A DNA stretch of 64,000 bases from Bryobacterales bacterium. Its GTDB lineage: Bacteria; Acidobacteriota; Terriglobia; Bryobacterales; Bryobacteraceae. Numbering within the stretch: position 1 is the stretch's first letter; each line of letters opens with the position of its first letter. The stretch is taken from assembly GCA_003170295.1 (NCBI GenBank), contig PNAJ01000047.1, forward strand, positions 1 through 64,000. The letters are read 5' to 3'. The notes below the pieces were generated by a model. It worked only from the letters and a program-made list of their open reading frames with translations. It made no database searches and was not told the origin of the DNA. The position numbers were made by a program, and so were the translations under genes. Of the stretch, positions 33,872-42,684 are shown in pieces.

Positions 33872-34534
33872 ATGGCCCTTTTAGAACGCGTAGCGACGCT
33901 GGTTCGCGCAAATTTGAACGATTTGATCGACAAAGCGGAAGATCCCGAAAAGCTGATCAAGCAAGTGATTCTCGACATGCAGAACCAGCTGCTGCAAGTC
34001 AAAACGCAGGTGGCTATTTCGATTGCCGATCAGCACCTGCTGATCAAGAAGAAGAAAGAGAATGAGGACGCCTCCGAGGAGTGGGTGCGCAAAGCGGAGC
34101 TGGCGGTGGAAAAGAAACAAGACGACCTGGCGCGGGCCGCGCTCGAACGATCGATGACGGCGAAGAGTGTCGCCACCAGTTTCGCTGAGCAGGTGGCAGA
34201 TCAAACGGCGCAGGTCGAGAATCTGAAAACAGCTCTGCGCAAATTGGAAGGGAAGCTCGCTGAGGCACAAAACAAGAGCGACGTGCTGATTGCGAAGCAC
34301 CGGCGCGCGAGAGCTCTCGACCGCGCGAGCGACGCCCAAATCTCGATCGGCGACGGTTCCAAAGCGGCGGCATTCGACCGCGTGAAGGATAAAGTGCATC
34401 ACGCCGATGCGGTGAGCCAGGCGAAATCTAGTATTGCGACGGACGATATCGAGGATCGTCTGGCCGCACTCGGCAAAGAGGACGAGATCGATAAATTACT
34501 GGCGGAGATCAAAAATAGGAAGGGTGTTTCGTAA
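33872..34534 (+). CDS. pspA: PspA/IM30 family membrane-stress protein
   Basis: Almost entirely helical and charged. MALLERVATLVRANLNDLID starts the PspA N-terminal amphipathic helix, followed by KAEDPEKLIKQVILDMQNQL; the rest is the ESCRT-III-like coiled coil. PspA-type proteins bind stressed membranes and stop proton leakage. It is 3 nt from the flotillin gene with AAAGGAG before its ATG, and it ends the operon ahead of a terminator at 34618-34647. Confidence 0.92.
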   Translation: MALLERVATLVRANLNDLIDKAEDPEKLIKQVILDMQNQLLQVKTQVAISIADQHLLIKKKKENEDASEEWVRKAELAVEKKQDDLARAALERSMTAKSVATSFAEQVADQTAQVENLKTALRKLEGKLAEAQNKSDVLIAKHRRARALDRASDAQISIGDGSKAAAFDRVKDKVHHADAVSQAKSSIATDDIEDRLAALGKEDEIDKLLAEIKNRKGVS

Positions 34535-34542
34535 GAGCACCG

Positions 34543-34563
34543 CTCCCTATGGTCGCGGCTCGG
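34543..34563. repeat. Single-arm copy of the CTCCCTGTGGTC repeat
   Basis: CTCCCTATGGTCGCGGCTCGG differs from the arm at 12513-12533 by two bases. The partner arm is not present here; instead TAGAGC and a separate hairpin follow. Confidence 0.65.
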
Positions 34564-34617
34564 TAGAGCATCCGACGTCGAACTGCGGCTCGCCGCAGCA
34601 AATCTGCTGCGGGAAAT

Positions 34618-34647
34618 ACCCGGTATCGAGGTACCGGGTTATTTTTT
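34618..34647 (+). terminator. Intrinsic terminator of the pspA operon
   Basis: ACCCGGTA (34618-34625), loop TCGAGG, TACCGGGT (34632-34639), then TATTTTTT. The 8-bp stem is exact and the T-run is directly adjacent. It lies 84 nt after the pspA stop. Confidence 0.85.
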
Positions 34648-34659
34648 CGACTCGCAGTC

Positions 34660-34845
34660 TTAGGACTGCTGCGGCAGATCCGGGTCGCTTTTGGCGGCTG
34701 CGATGGCGTCCTTGAGGAGTCCCTGACAGAAGTTGAGCATGGCGCTCTGTCCGGCGGTGGGTGGGTTACCGCCGTTGGAGTTGATGGCTGTTTCGACTTT
34801 GCCGGATGCGTCGAGAAGCGATTGTAGTGCTGCTTGGTAGTTCAT
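34660..34845 (-). CDS. Small protein, unknown function
   Basis: A 61-residue, Ala/Gln-rich, probably helical protein with no signal peptide (MNYQAALQSLLDASGKVETA at the start). AAAAGGAAAA upstream of the ATG is a fair ribosome site. It follows the 223-residue unknown gene by 12 nt and is probably cotranscribed. No family recognised. Confidence 0.55.
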   Translation of the reverse strand: MNYQAALQSLLDASGKVETAINSNGGNPPTAGQSAMLNFCQGLLKDAIAAAKSDPDLPQQS

Positions 34846-34857
34846 TTTTTCCTTTTA

Positions 34858-35529
34858 TTATTTCGTCTTGGTCCAAACGATCATCGTGCCGAACAAAAGC
34901 GCTTGCTTGGTCCACTCGCCGGTGAACACTCCGCTCGCGCCGTCCCAGGTATCGCCGATCGCGTAACCGTCATTCGCGATTGCACATCGAAAAACGTCGC
35001 CGACGTAACTCGGCTGCGAGGGAACTTGCGGAATGATTCGAATTCCTACGGGTGACGCTGCTTTTGGATTCGGCGGTGTCACGGGCACGTTCGAGGGCGC
35101 GGGATAGGGAGGATAGTTCTCCACCATCGTGCTGACCTTGATCTGGCCCAGAGGCACGGGCCCTGTGAACATTCCCGGAGTGAGCACCTGGCTCGACATG
35201 ATTTTGCCCATGCCTGCCGGCTCCCACGTTTGACCGTAGAGCTGACGCATGAACATGGTCGTGTATGGATCCATCGCTTCGGCATCGATCTCTTCATCGA
35301 CGATCCAGCCTTGCGCGATGAGCTGACCGACGAGTGCCCACGCCTGGTCCTGCGTGAGCGGGTTCACCGCCGGATTCGCCGATCCGGGACGGCCCTGGTA
35401 CAGCGGCTGAAACGCCGGCGGCTTCGAGACGTAATACGCCGTGTTAAAAAGTGTCTCATATGCGTTGGTGGCGGAGTACACGCCTGGTGTGGGCGCGCCT
35501 CCGCTTGGCGGTAAGATCTGTGTTCCCAT
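34858..35529 (-). CDS. Unknown 223-residue protein
   Basis: Proline- and glycine-rich at the N-terminus and with many aromatic residues; no signal peptide or membrane helix. Notable stretches are NPLTQDQAWALVGQLIAQGW and GDTWDGASGVFTGEWTKQ. Codon composition (GC-rich third positions) supports a real gene. It forms a pair with the small downstream gene. Function not recognisable from sequence. Confidence 0.6.
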   Translation of the reverse strand: MGTQILPPSGGAPTPGVYSATNAYETLFNTAYYVSKPPAFQPLYQGRPGSANPAVNPLTQDQAWALVGQLIAQGWIVDEEIDAEAMDPYTTMFMRQLYGQTWEPAGMGKIMSSQVLTPGMFTGPVPLGQIKVSTMVENYPPYPAPSNVPVTPPNPKAASPVGIRIIPQVPSQPSYVGDVFRCAIANDGYAIGDTWDGASGVFTGEWTKQALLFGTMIVWTKTK

Positions 35530-35660
35530 ATTTCCCCCAAAACCCTCCGGTGGGCTGGGCGCCGATCAGTGCGCCAACCTCTCGACCGAAGGATAGAGTG
35601 GGAATTTGCGGGATGCGGCGAGTGAAAGCGGTAAAGTTAGGAGAGGGAAGGAAAAAGAGT

Positions 35661-35687
35661 TTCACGCAAAGACGCTAAGCTCGCAAA
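35661..35687. repeat. CGCAAAGACGC-type repeat at the yfhO end
   Basis: TTCACGCAAAGACGCTAAG followed by CTCGCAAAG. Similar repeats occur between genes in many unrelated bacteria. Here it overlaps the last codons and stop of the YfhO-type gene. Only one copy is present in the window. Confidence 0.4.
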
Positions 35688-37810
35688 GAGCGGACTGATT
35701 TCTTGCGGAGCACTGCGGACGCTATTCCCAATAGTAGGAGCGTCACGGCACTAACCCAAGCTCCCACTCGCAACATTTTAGGTTGGTATCGGAAGTCAAG
35801 CAAGTGATCGCCTGGCGGTATATGGACACTCTGGAATGCTCCGTGCCAGAGCTGGATCGTCAGAGCTTTACCGTCGAGATGCGCGGTCCAACCCGGGAAG
35901 AATTGCTCTTTTAGGATGAAATCCGCGCTGTGATGTGAGCTCACTCGAAATCGCCTGGTTTCCGGTGTGCGAGTCAAGAGAGCCGCCTCTCCGTCCCAAC
36001 TGAATGGCTCGGAGAATCTTTGGTATTCGAAAACATGAAAGTAAGAATCGGCTCCCAGCGGCTTGAATGCTGGATTGGCGTTGAGGCGGGATAGGAGCGG
36101 ACCGCTCCCACCGGTGATTACATAGCGGACCGCGAGCGCCTGGAGAGCGGGATCGTTGTCGATATCGAAGTCAAAGTCCCGAGTTGTTCGAAAATGGGCT
36201 CCCAGTCCTTTCGCCAAATCCAGATATCGGCGCGAGATAAATGGATCGAAGCCTTGGGGTGACGCCAAGCCATGATGTCTTAACTCCACTGGACTCGGCG
36301 CGTTCTCATCGAGGAGAATCCGATATTCGCGATGAGCGATTAGCTGTTGAAGCGCTGCGGGATCCATGGCTGTAAAACCGTCTTTGAAATAGTTGAGGGT
36401 TGGCCCGGTCGCGGCATTGAACCGCTTGCTTGTACCGAAAGACTTATAGTCGATCGCGGTACTAAGAACCAAGACAGCGGAAATAGCGATCCGCCAGTGA
36501 CCGGATTGGCCTCGGACCGCGAAGATGCACATCACGAATACAACTAGCGTCGCCGAAGCATCGAGCGCGGACCACCAGCCGGCTCGAAACGCCGGTGCAT
36601 GGGGCCGCCACGCGTTCAGTTCATAGATCGCCCAAGCGGCGGCGCACACTACGCAGACTATCGTCCATGCTTTGGAGGATGGTTGTTTTGCGCTGGAAGT
36701 TAGAAACCGATCGATACCGAAGGCGGCCAGGCCGGCTACTGCCGCCGTGACGCCAGCGAGAAAATACCAATCGCGGCAGACTTGAGAGAGGATCTCAAGC
36801 TTTCCGATTACGGCCGAGACTGCGTGAAAGGGATTAGTGAGGAACACGAGGCAGACGAAGCCTGAGGCTAGTAATGGGATGACGGAGCGCCACTGCCGGT
36901 ATTTCAAAAGGGCGGCGATTCCAAATAACGCGGGCGCCCCTAAGTATAGATACTCACGGCCGAAATTCGTGGATGTGGGAATATCGATCCCAAAATTATA
37001 GAAATTGGGGATTAGATACGAGAGGTAAAACGCGATATCCTGAAAACCGTTTCCGTACCGGTTTTCTTTCACCATAAGAGAACTCGCCTCGATGGCAGGA
37101 AGAAGCTGAATCGCGACCAAGGCAAGCGAAGTGCACATAGCTAAAAGAGTCCGCACCGCTACCGTTAACTTTCCTGAGAATAGGGCGTACACACACCAAT
37201 AGATCGCCACTACGAACCAGGTCGGTGGATACCCAGCCAGGAAGCACGCCGCGGAGCTGGCTATTAACTTCAGAGCTCCAGGCCAGCCGCGACCTTTGGT
37301 CATGTCGTCGATTCCCCATAAGCCGAGGGGAAGCCACACATAGCCACACAGCAGGCCCAGATGCTGGAGCTGGAGCATCGCATAACCGCTATACGCAAAT
37401 ATCCCGGCGCCTAATATGCACGCGAGATCGGAGAGGCTTCGCGATCGAAGCCAGCAAAAGAAGAGAAGGAATCCTAACCAGATGTGAGCGAAGACGAACG
37501 CTTCCATCGCGCCATACGCGAGATGGCCTCGCACCGCACTGACCGCGAATAGAATCCAGGTCGGCGGATAAAACAGCGCAGCCTGGACATTGGCTGCGAA
37601 AGGCTGGCCGCAATAAATCGAAGAGTCCCACGCTGGAAAGGAAAAGTGTTTCAGGGCCTGAAATGCGTAGTCCGTGAGCGGATAATGATAACCCCAGAGA
37701 TCGTACGGAATGTGAACTTTACGAAAGGGCGAGAGATATTCGGCGAAAAAAAGATAGGTGAAGACAAGCGAGGTGAGCGCTACGAAGTTGGTGGACAAAC
37801 GTCTGGGCAT
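35675..37810 (-). CDS. YfhO-type polytopic membrane protein
   Basis: About 710 residues with a dozen or more hydrophobic segments in the first 470, then a soluble C-terminal domain and a final helix. The N-terminal segment SPFRKVHIPYDLWGYHYPLT, together with CGQPFAANVQAALFYPPTW, matches bacterial membrane protein YfhO (PF09586), a GT-C-like family implicated in glycosylation of teichoic acid or other surface polymers. The last residues SLRA and the TAG stop fall within a CGCAAAGACGC-type intergenic repeat. Codon use is less GC-rich than its neighbours. Confidence 0.82.
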   Translation of the reverse strand: MPRRLSTNFVALTSLVFTYLFFAEYLSPFRKVHIPYDLWGYHYPLTDYAFQALKHFSFPAWDSSIYCGQPFAANVQAALFYPPTWILFAVSAVRGHLAYGAMEAFVFAHIWLGFLLFFCWLRSRSLSDLACILGAGIFAYSGYAMLQLQHLGLLCGYVWLPLGLWGIDDMTKGRGWPGALKLIASSAACFLAGYPPTWFVVAIYWCVYALFSGKLTVAVRTLLAMCTSLALVAIQLLPAIEASSLMVKENRYGNGFQDIAFYLSYLIPNFYNFGIDIPTSTNFGREYLYLGAPALFGIAALLKYRQWRSVIPLLASGFVCLVFLTNPFHAVSAVIGKLEILSQVCRDWYFLAGVTAAVAGLAAFGIDRFLTSSAKQPSSKAWTIVCVVCAAAWAIYELNAWRPHAPAFRAGWWSALDASATLVVFVMCIFAVRGQSGHWRIAISAVLVLSTAIDYKSFGTSKRFNAATGPTLNYFKDGFTAMDPAALQQLIAHREYRILLDENAPSPVELRHHGLASPQGFDPFISRRYLDLAKGLGAHFRTTRDFDFDIDNDPALQALAVRYVITGGSGPLLSRLNANPAFKPLGADSYFHVFEYQRFSEPFSWDGEAALLTRTPETRRFRVSSHHSADFILKEQFFPGWTAHLDGKALTIQLWHGAFQSVHIPPGDHLLDFRYQPKMLRVGAWVSAVTLLLLGIASAVLRKKSVRSLRA

Positions 37811-37854
37811 CCGCACGAAGCGTACCGCGTTCGGCCAGGCCGATACAAACGCGC

Positions 37855-38109
37855 TTAACGCCGAAGTGCGTCGTTCAAGATGCTGTTCGCGATTTGCGAG
37901 GGCGACACATTGTATGTACCCTCCTGGTAAGCGGCCTGCAACTGGCTTAACTTCGAAGGATCGCTTGAGGCGAGTTGCGATGCAAGGCTCGAGATTTGGA
38001 CCTGATCCTCACCGGTCGACTGGTGCGAAAATCCCTTTGAGCACTGACGGGGTTGGCCGAAGTCCGATGCGACGCTACTTGTTGATTGCAGATTGTTGTT
38101 GATTTGCAT
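37855..38109 (-). CDS. flgM: Anti-sigma-28 factor FlgM
   Basis: An 84-residue protein, disordered and Ser/Gln-rich at the N-terminus, with the sigma-binding C-terminal pattern SKLSQLQAAYQEGTYNVSPSQIANSILNDAL of FlgM. FlgM holds sigma-28 inactive until the hook is complete and it is exported. It overlaps the 3' end of flgJ by 35 nt and closes the leftward flagellar operon. Confidence 0.82.
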   Translation of the reverse strand: MQINNNLQSTSSVASDFGQPRQCSKGFSHQSTGEDQVQISSLASQLASSDPSKLSQLQAAYQEGTYNVSPSQIANSILNDALRR

Positions 38110-38389
38110 TTGCTTGTCCTTGATTAAGCCCTTTCACGATCAACTTCGCGAGCCCGAATCCGCCGTTATTGGCGAGCACTTGAGAAAACTGCTGATCGGC
38201 TACGTCGAGCATGGTCGACGCGGTTGGATCCTCATCTTCGTTGTTTTCGCGCGCGGTGCGCAGCATCTGCGCGATCATCAACGCTTCAAACTGCTTGGCC
38301 GCGCCCTCGACCTTCGATTGCTTGGCCGGACCGGCGGCGGCTCCAACGTTCGACATGGACGGGATGATTGCGCTGAGTGGATTCGTCAT
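38075..38389 (-). CDS. flgJ: Rod-binding protein FlgJ (N-terminal domain only)
   Basis: The Rod-binding domain is EGAAKQFEALMIAQMLRTAR and DVADQQFSQVLANNGGFGLA. At 104 residues it lacks the C-terminal peptidoglycan hydrolase domain of enterobacterial FlgJ, as in many other phyla, so a separate hydrolase must open the wall. The start overlaps the flgI stop as TGATG. Confidence 0.88.
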   Translation of the reverse strand: MTNPLSAIIPSMSNVGAAAGPAKQSKVEGAAKQFEALMIAQMLRTARENNEDEDPTASTMLDVADQQFSQVLANNGGFGLAKLIVKGLNQGQANANQQQSAINK

Positions 38390-39492
38390 CAGATGACCTC
38401 AATTTCTGCATCGAGAGCGTCCGCGGCGCGCATGGCTTGCAGAATCGCCAGCACGTCGCGCGGCGTGGAGCCGATGGCTTGCAGAGCGCGTACTAACTCT
38501 TCCACGGTCGCGCCTTTTTGTAACACCAGAGCTTTCGCTTTTAAGTCCTTCGCGTCGACGGTGGTTTGTGGAACCACGACGGTTTCACCCTTCGACAGAG
38601 GGCCCGGTTGGGAGACTTCAAGTCTGGTGCGAATCTCGACGCTGAGCGCGCCCTGCATGATCGCGACCGGCGTGATCTTCACGTCCTTACCCATCACGAT
38701 GGTTCCGGTGCGCTCATTAATGACGATCTTGGCGGGTCGATCCGCGTCCACGTTCAACGACTCCATTTCCGAGATAAATTCGACGGGGCGGGTGGAGTAG
38801 GAAGGAGGCACGTCCACGATCAGCAGGCCGGAGCTTTCGGCGCGCGCCACCGGCATGCCGGGAGACGCGAATCGTTTATTGATCGCCTCCACCACGCGGG
38901 TCGCGGTAGTGAAATCGGCCTGCCGCAGTTGCAACTTCAAATGCGACGAGGGTTGGATGGAAGGCGGAGCGCGTTCGACAATCGCTCCATCGGGGGTGCG
39001 GCCCACGGTGGGATGATTCGTGGTTTGCGAATTGCCTCCGCGGCCCGCCACAAAGCCTCCGGTGATTACCGGCCCTTGCGCGACCGCGTAGGTTTCGCCG
39101 TTGGCCGCCTTCAACGGAGTGAGCAGCAAAATGCCGCCTTGCAGATTCGAGGCGTCGCCGATCGCCGCCGAAGTGACGTCGATCCGCGTACCGGGCTGCG
39201 CGAACGGGGGCAGCGTGGCGGTGACCATCACGGAGGCCATATTATGCACCTGAATGATGACCGGGTTGACGGTGACGCCCATGCGCTGCAACAGGTTCGA
39301 TAGCGTCTGCGTAGAAAACAGCGTGAGCTGTTTATCGCCCGTGCCGGCGAGGCCGACCACAATGCCGTAGCCAATCAACTGGTTATCCCGTACGCCTTCG
39401 ATGGACGCGAAATCCTTGAGGCGTGCGCCGTCTGCGGAAGCCAGCCTCGCGGCCAAGACTGCAATCGATAGAAAGACGAGGAACTTTTTCAT
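38389..39492 (-). CDS. flgI: Flagellar P-ring protein FlgI
   Basis: A 20-residue signal peptide is followed by the FlgI start ARLKDFASIEGVRDNQLIGY, then GLAGTGDKQ, MASVMVTATLPPFAQPG and the C-terminal LVRALQAIGSTPRDVLAILQ. FlgI polymerises in the periplasm as the bushing around the rod. Full length (367 residues). Its presence with FlgH implies a Gram-negative envelope. Confidence 0.95.
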   Translation of the reverse strand: MKKFLVFLSIAVLAARLASADGARLKDFASIEGVRDNQLIGYGIVVGLAGTGDKQLTLFSTQTLSNLLQRMGVTVNPVIIQVHNMASVMVTATLPPFAQPGTRIDVTSAAIGDASNLQGGILLLTPLKAANGETYAVAQGPVITGGFVAGRGGNSQTTNHPTVGRTPDGAIVERAPPSIQPSSHLKLQLRQADFTTATRVVEAINKRFASPGMPVARAESSGLLIVDVPPSYSTRPVEFISEMESLNVDADRPAKIVINERTGTIVMGKDVKITPVAIMQGALSVEIRTRLEVSQPGPLSKGETVVVPQTTVDAKDLKAKALVLQKGATVEELVRALQAIGSTPRDVLAILQAMRAADALDAEIEVI

Positions 39493-39498
39493 GACAAG

Positions 39499-40097
39499 TT
39501 AGAACGGAAGCAATCCGAGCAGCAAACGATACAAAATATTGGGCCGCCTGACCGCGTCGCCCACCACGCCTTTGCCGGTAACCTTCACTTGCAAGTTCGC
39601 GACCTTCACCGAGCTCACCGTATTTGTGGAGGTCAAGTCTGCCGGCCTCACGAGGCCGCGCACCGTAATCAGTTGTTTATCCGAGTTCACGCCGATGTCC
39701 TTAGTGCCTTCGATCACCAGCGTTCCGTTGGGTTGGACCTCGACCACACGCGCGGAAATCGTTGTTGAGAGCGCCAGATTGCGCGAAGTCGAGCCCTGTC
39801 CGTTTAGCTGGATGTCGTTCGAGGTACCGAGCAAGTTGGTCAACCTCGGGCTGAGGGCTCCAGCAGCTCCGGTGATGGAGGCGGCTACGGAAGATTTACG
39901 CGCGGAATTGGAAACGCCGGAGACCACAGCAGATGCGGCTTCACTCACGACGATGGTGACGATGTCGTTCACTTCACTCGCGCGAACGTCCCGTGCGGAA
40001 TCCGCGAGGCGCCCCGAAGCCGAGTACAGTGAACCGGGCGAGGCTCCCAGTTGGCAAACAGGGAAATAGGAAGTAAGAAGATGATAAGACGTGTCAT
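39499..40097 (-). pseudogene. flgH: Flagellar L-ring protein FlgH, frameshifted after the signal peptide
   Basis: The mature part (SPGSLYSASGRLADSARD, NDIVTIVVSEAASAV, QGSTSRNLALSTTISARVVE, NGTLVIEGTKDIGVN) is intact and full length. In the frame of its reading there is no signal peptide. The other frame begins with ATG 40097, overlapping the flgA stop as ATGA like the neighbouring genes, and encodes a perfect signal peptide MTRLIIFLLPISLFA. One extra C in the CC at 40053-40054 (minus strand) would fuse both as ...SLFAQLGASPGSLY. Real mutation or sequencing error is undecided. Confidence 0.85.
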
Positions 40098-40954
40098 TTT
40101 TCGACCACAACGTGCCCTTTGTCTTGAATTTTTGCCTGGAAAGATCGTCCGTTCTCAGGGTTTTTGACCATAATCGACTCGCCGGTGCGGCCGGAGGAAT
40201 CGGCGGTCGCCTCAAAGTCCAGGATGGCCCGGCCCACTCTGACCTCGACGGACACGTGGTCGCCGCGTTCGACGTCATGCGCGATCATCAGCATGGCCGC
40301 CACGATTTGAGTCCCGGCAGTCAGCATCCGCACGGGCCTTCGTCCGGCTGCGAGATCGACGGATTCGATCGAGGCAGTATCGAAGGGAAATCGCGGACCG
40401 GTTTTGACCATTAGTTGCGATGCCTCGATTACTTTCCCGGCGACGAGTGTTTCGGAGGCTTCCACCCAGTTGCGATCCACGGTAATGCGGGCCTTCACCC
40501 ACACCGGCATGCTGTGGCCCTGCTCGTACAGGACCCGGCCGCGCCACAAACCATTCGGCGACAAGCCGGAGCGTGGAAAGTCGAAAGTGCCCCGCGGAAC
40601 GCCGAAGTGGCTGAAATCGATAATCTCGATTTTCGCGTTGTCGATCGCTAAGGCTTGCTGAAGAATGGGGAGAAGGTTTTTCGCTGTGAGCGGCTCCGTT
40701 GCGCGCTCAAAACAAATCGCACTGGTGGGTCCTGAGAGCACAATGTCGTTCTGCTTCGCCAATCGAACAAGCATGTCTGGACGCAAGATTCGCTGCACTC
40801 CGGCCAGGGGCGAGGCACCGATATCGATACTAGGATCGAGCGCGGCGAATACGGGACTCGCGCTGGCGACATCCTTGCCGAAAATGCGATCGCCTTCGAT
40901 AATGTGACACGCGAACGCCGGCGCGATGGCCGCGAATAGGAATGCGATTCTCAT
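40094..40954 (-). CDS. flgA: P-ring assembly chaperone FlgA
   Basis: A signal peptide (to about residue 15) precedes an N-terminal domain and a C-terminal SAF-like domain with ASETLVAGKVIEASQLMVKT, RRPVRMLTAGTQIVAAMLMI and GDHVSVEVRVGRAILDFEA. FlgA assists FlgI polymerisation in the periplasm. Its start overlaps the flgG stop as ATGA. Confidence 0.88.
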   Translation of the reverse strand: MRIAFLFAAIAPAFACHIIEGDRIFGKDVASASPVFAALDPSIDIGASPLAGVQRILRPDMLVRLAKQNDIVLSGPTSAICFERATEPLTAKNLLPILQQALAIDNAKIEIIDFSHFGVPRGTFDFPRSGLSPNGLWRGRVLYEQGHSMPVWVKARITVDRNWVEASETLVAGKVIEASQLMVKTGPRFPFDTASIESVDLAAGRRPVRMLTAGTQIVAAMLMIAHDVERGDHVSVEVRVGRAILDFEATADSSGRTGESIMVKNPENGRSFQAKIQDKGHVVVEK

Positions 40955-41742
40955 GTCGCGAGGTTATTGACTTGCTGATACATCTCGTCGGCGGCCTTCA
41001 CGACCTTGGAGTTGGCTTCATAAGCGCGCTGGCTGCCGATCATGTTGATGAACTCCTCCACCACGCTGACGTTGGAAGTTTCGAGGTAGCCTTGCTGCAA
41101 TGTGCCGACTCCTTCCTGGCCTCCGGGGACGCCGAGCTGCGCTTCTCCGCTGGCGTCGGTCGGTTCAAAGTATCCGCTGCCGACCGCGTTCAGACCACCG
41201 GGATTGATGAAATTCGCGAGCTGAATCTGTCCCGCGACTTGCGCGGCGGATTGGTTCGGAATGGTGTAACTCACGGTTCCGTCGGAGGCGATGGCAACCG
41301 ATTGCGAAGCCGCCGGGATATTGATTTGCGGCTGCAACGCATTGCCATTGGAATCGACGATGTTGCCGGTGGAATCGAGCTGGAAATTGCCCGCACGGGT
41401 ATAGGCGATGCTGCCCGATGGCAATTTGATCTGGAAAAATCCCTTGCCCTGAATCACTAAATTGAGCGGATTTTCCGTCAACTGAAAAGCGCCTTGTGTG
41501 AATACGATGGAATTCGACGAGGGACGGGTGCCGAGGCCGATTTGCAAGCCGTTTGGCACGATGGTTTGCGATCCGGCCGCCGTGCCGGGTTGCACGACGT
41601 TTTGATAGAGGAGGTCCTGAAACTGGGTACGGCGCGCCTTGTAGCCGGCCGTATTGGCATTGGCAAGGTTATTGGCGATCGTGTCGATGCTGATCTGCTG
41701 GGCGGTCATGCCGCTGGCTGCACTGTATAAAGCTCTGATCAT
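40951..41742 (-). CDS. flgG: Flagellar distal rod protein FlgG
   Basis: The N-terminus MIRALYSAASGMTAQQISID with NIANNLANANTAGYKARRTQFQDLLYQ is a textbook FlgG start, and the C-terminal helix ends NMIGSQRAYEANSKVVKAAD. At 263 residues it is the normal length. FlgG builds the distal rod through the P and L rings. Confidence 0.97.
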   Translation of the reverse strand: MIRALYSAASGMTAQQISIDTIANNLANANTAGYKARRTQFQDLLYQNVVQPGTAAGSQTIVPNGLQIGLGTRPSSNSIVFTQGAFQLTENPLNLVIQGKGFFQIKLPSGSIAYTRAGNFQLDSTGNIVDSNGNALQPQINIPAASQSVAIASDGTVSYTIPNQSAAQVAGQIQLANFINPGGLNAVGSGYFEPTDASGEAQLGVPGGQEGVGTLQQGYLETSNVSVVEEFINMIGSQRAYEANSKVVKAADEMYQQVNNLAT

Positions 41743-41754
41743 TTGGTTAATTTC

Positions 41755-42477
41755 CTAACTTGGCCTTGCGACATCCGTAAGCACCTGTTTATTCATTTCC
41801 GTGCCTAAAGTGATGGCCTTTTGCATCATCTCGAACTGACGCATCACGCTAATGAGTTTCACCGCGGAGTCGCCCGCCGCGACGTTGGACATCTCTACCT
41901 GCCCCTGCAACAGCTCGGTATCCTTCAACGAATATGGCGTGACCGGAGCGGGGAAGTTTTTATCAATCAGCGCGAAGTACGTGCTCCCGAGCTTTTTTAG
42001 AGTATCGGAGGGTGAGGCGGGCTGCGCGATTTCAATCTGGCCGAGATCCTGCCCGCCCTGCCGCACCGTGCCATCCTTCGCGATGTCGATCGCCTGCTTG
42101 GGATCGACCTCAATCGGCTTCCCGTTATCGATCACGTTGCGCAGCGTGTATCCATCCTTCGTCTCCAATTGATTCGCGGTGGAGACGCGGAAATCGCCAG
42201 CGCGTGTATAGACGATGCCTGAAGGAGCGTTCAACGCGAAGAATCCCTTGCCGTTGAGCGCGACATTTAAAGAATTGCCGGTGGTCAGCAACTGGCCTTG
42301 AGAATAATCCGTGTATTGACGCTCGACCATGGGGAGCGATTGCTCATATAGGTTGTAGAATTCACGGTCGGTCTTAAAACCGGTGGTTCCGGAGTTCGCC
42401 ATGTTGTTAGCCAGCATGTCGAGAGAGTCCAGGCGGGCTTTCATTCCGCTGGCGGCTGTGATGAGAAGCTGGTCCAT
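41755..42477 (-). CDS. flgF: Flagellar proximal rod protein FlgF
   Basis: Rod/hook family N-terminus LLITAASGMKARLDSLDMLA and NNMANSGTTGFKTDREFY; C-terminal ISVMRQFEMMQKAITLGTEM. At 240 residues it fits FlgF. ATG 42477 has AGGAAC upstream; a longer frame to 42663 runs into the divergent promoter region. It is the first gene of the leftward operon. Confidence 0.92.
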   Translation of the reverse strand: MDQLLITAASGMKARLDSLDMLANNMANSGTTGFKTDREFYNLYEQSLPMVERQYTDYSQGQLLTTGNSLNVALNGKGFFALNAPSGIVYTRAGDFRVSTANQLETKDGYTLRNVIDNGKPIEVDPKQAIDIAKDGTVRQGGQDLGQIEIAQPASPSDTLKKLGSTYFALIDKNFPAPVTPYSLKDTELLQGQVEMSNVAAGDSAVKLISVMRQFEMMQKAITLGTEMNKQVLTDVARPS

Positions 42478-42684
42478 TTCGGTTCCTGGGGAAGGGTTAG
42501 CAATTGGTACGCCGTTTGATAAAGTTCGGTTAAATAAGGGCGATAAGCAAAGCAGGAGCCGAATTGGCATCGACAAGATCGTGCCGTTTCGGATCGAGCG
42601 CCAATAGTCTGCCGATTTGGGATTCGCTAAGTGACTGAGTTTAGGTTCGCTGACTTTGGGCACTGACCTGCATTTGTCCGGCCC
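42478..42684. promoter_or_regulatory. Divergent flagellar promoter region
   Basis: The 207 bp between flgF (leftward) and fliK (rightward) must hold both promoters. I found no convincing sigma-54 (GG-N10-GC) or sigma-28 box with correct spacing. TTGGCA at about 42570 and GCCGATTT at about 42614 are isolated half-matches only. Confidence 0.35.
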
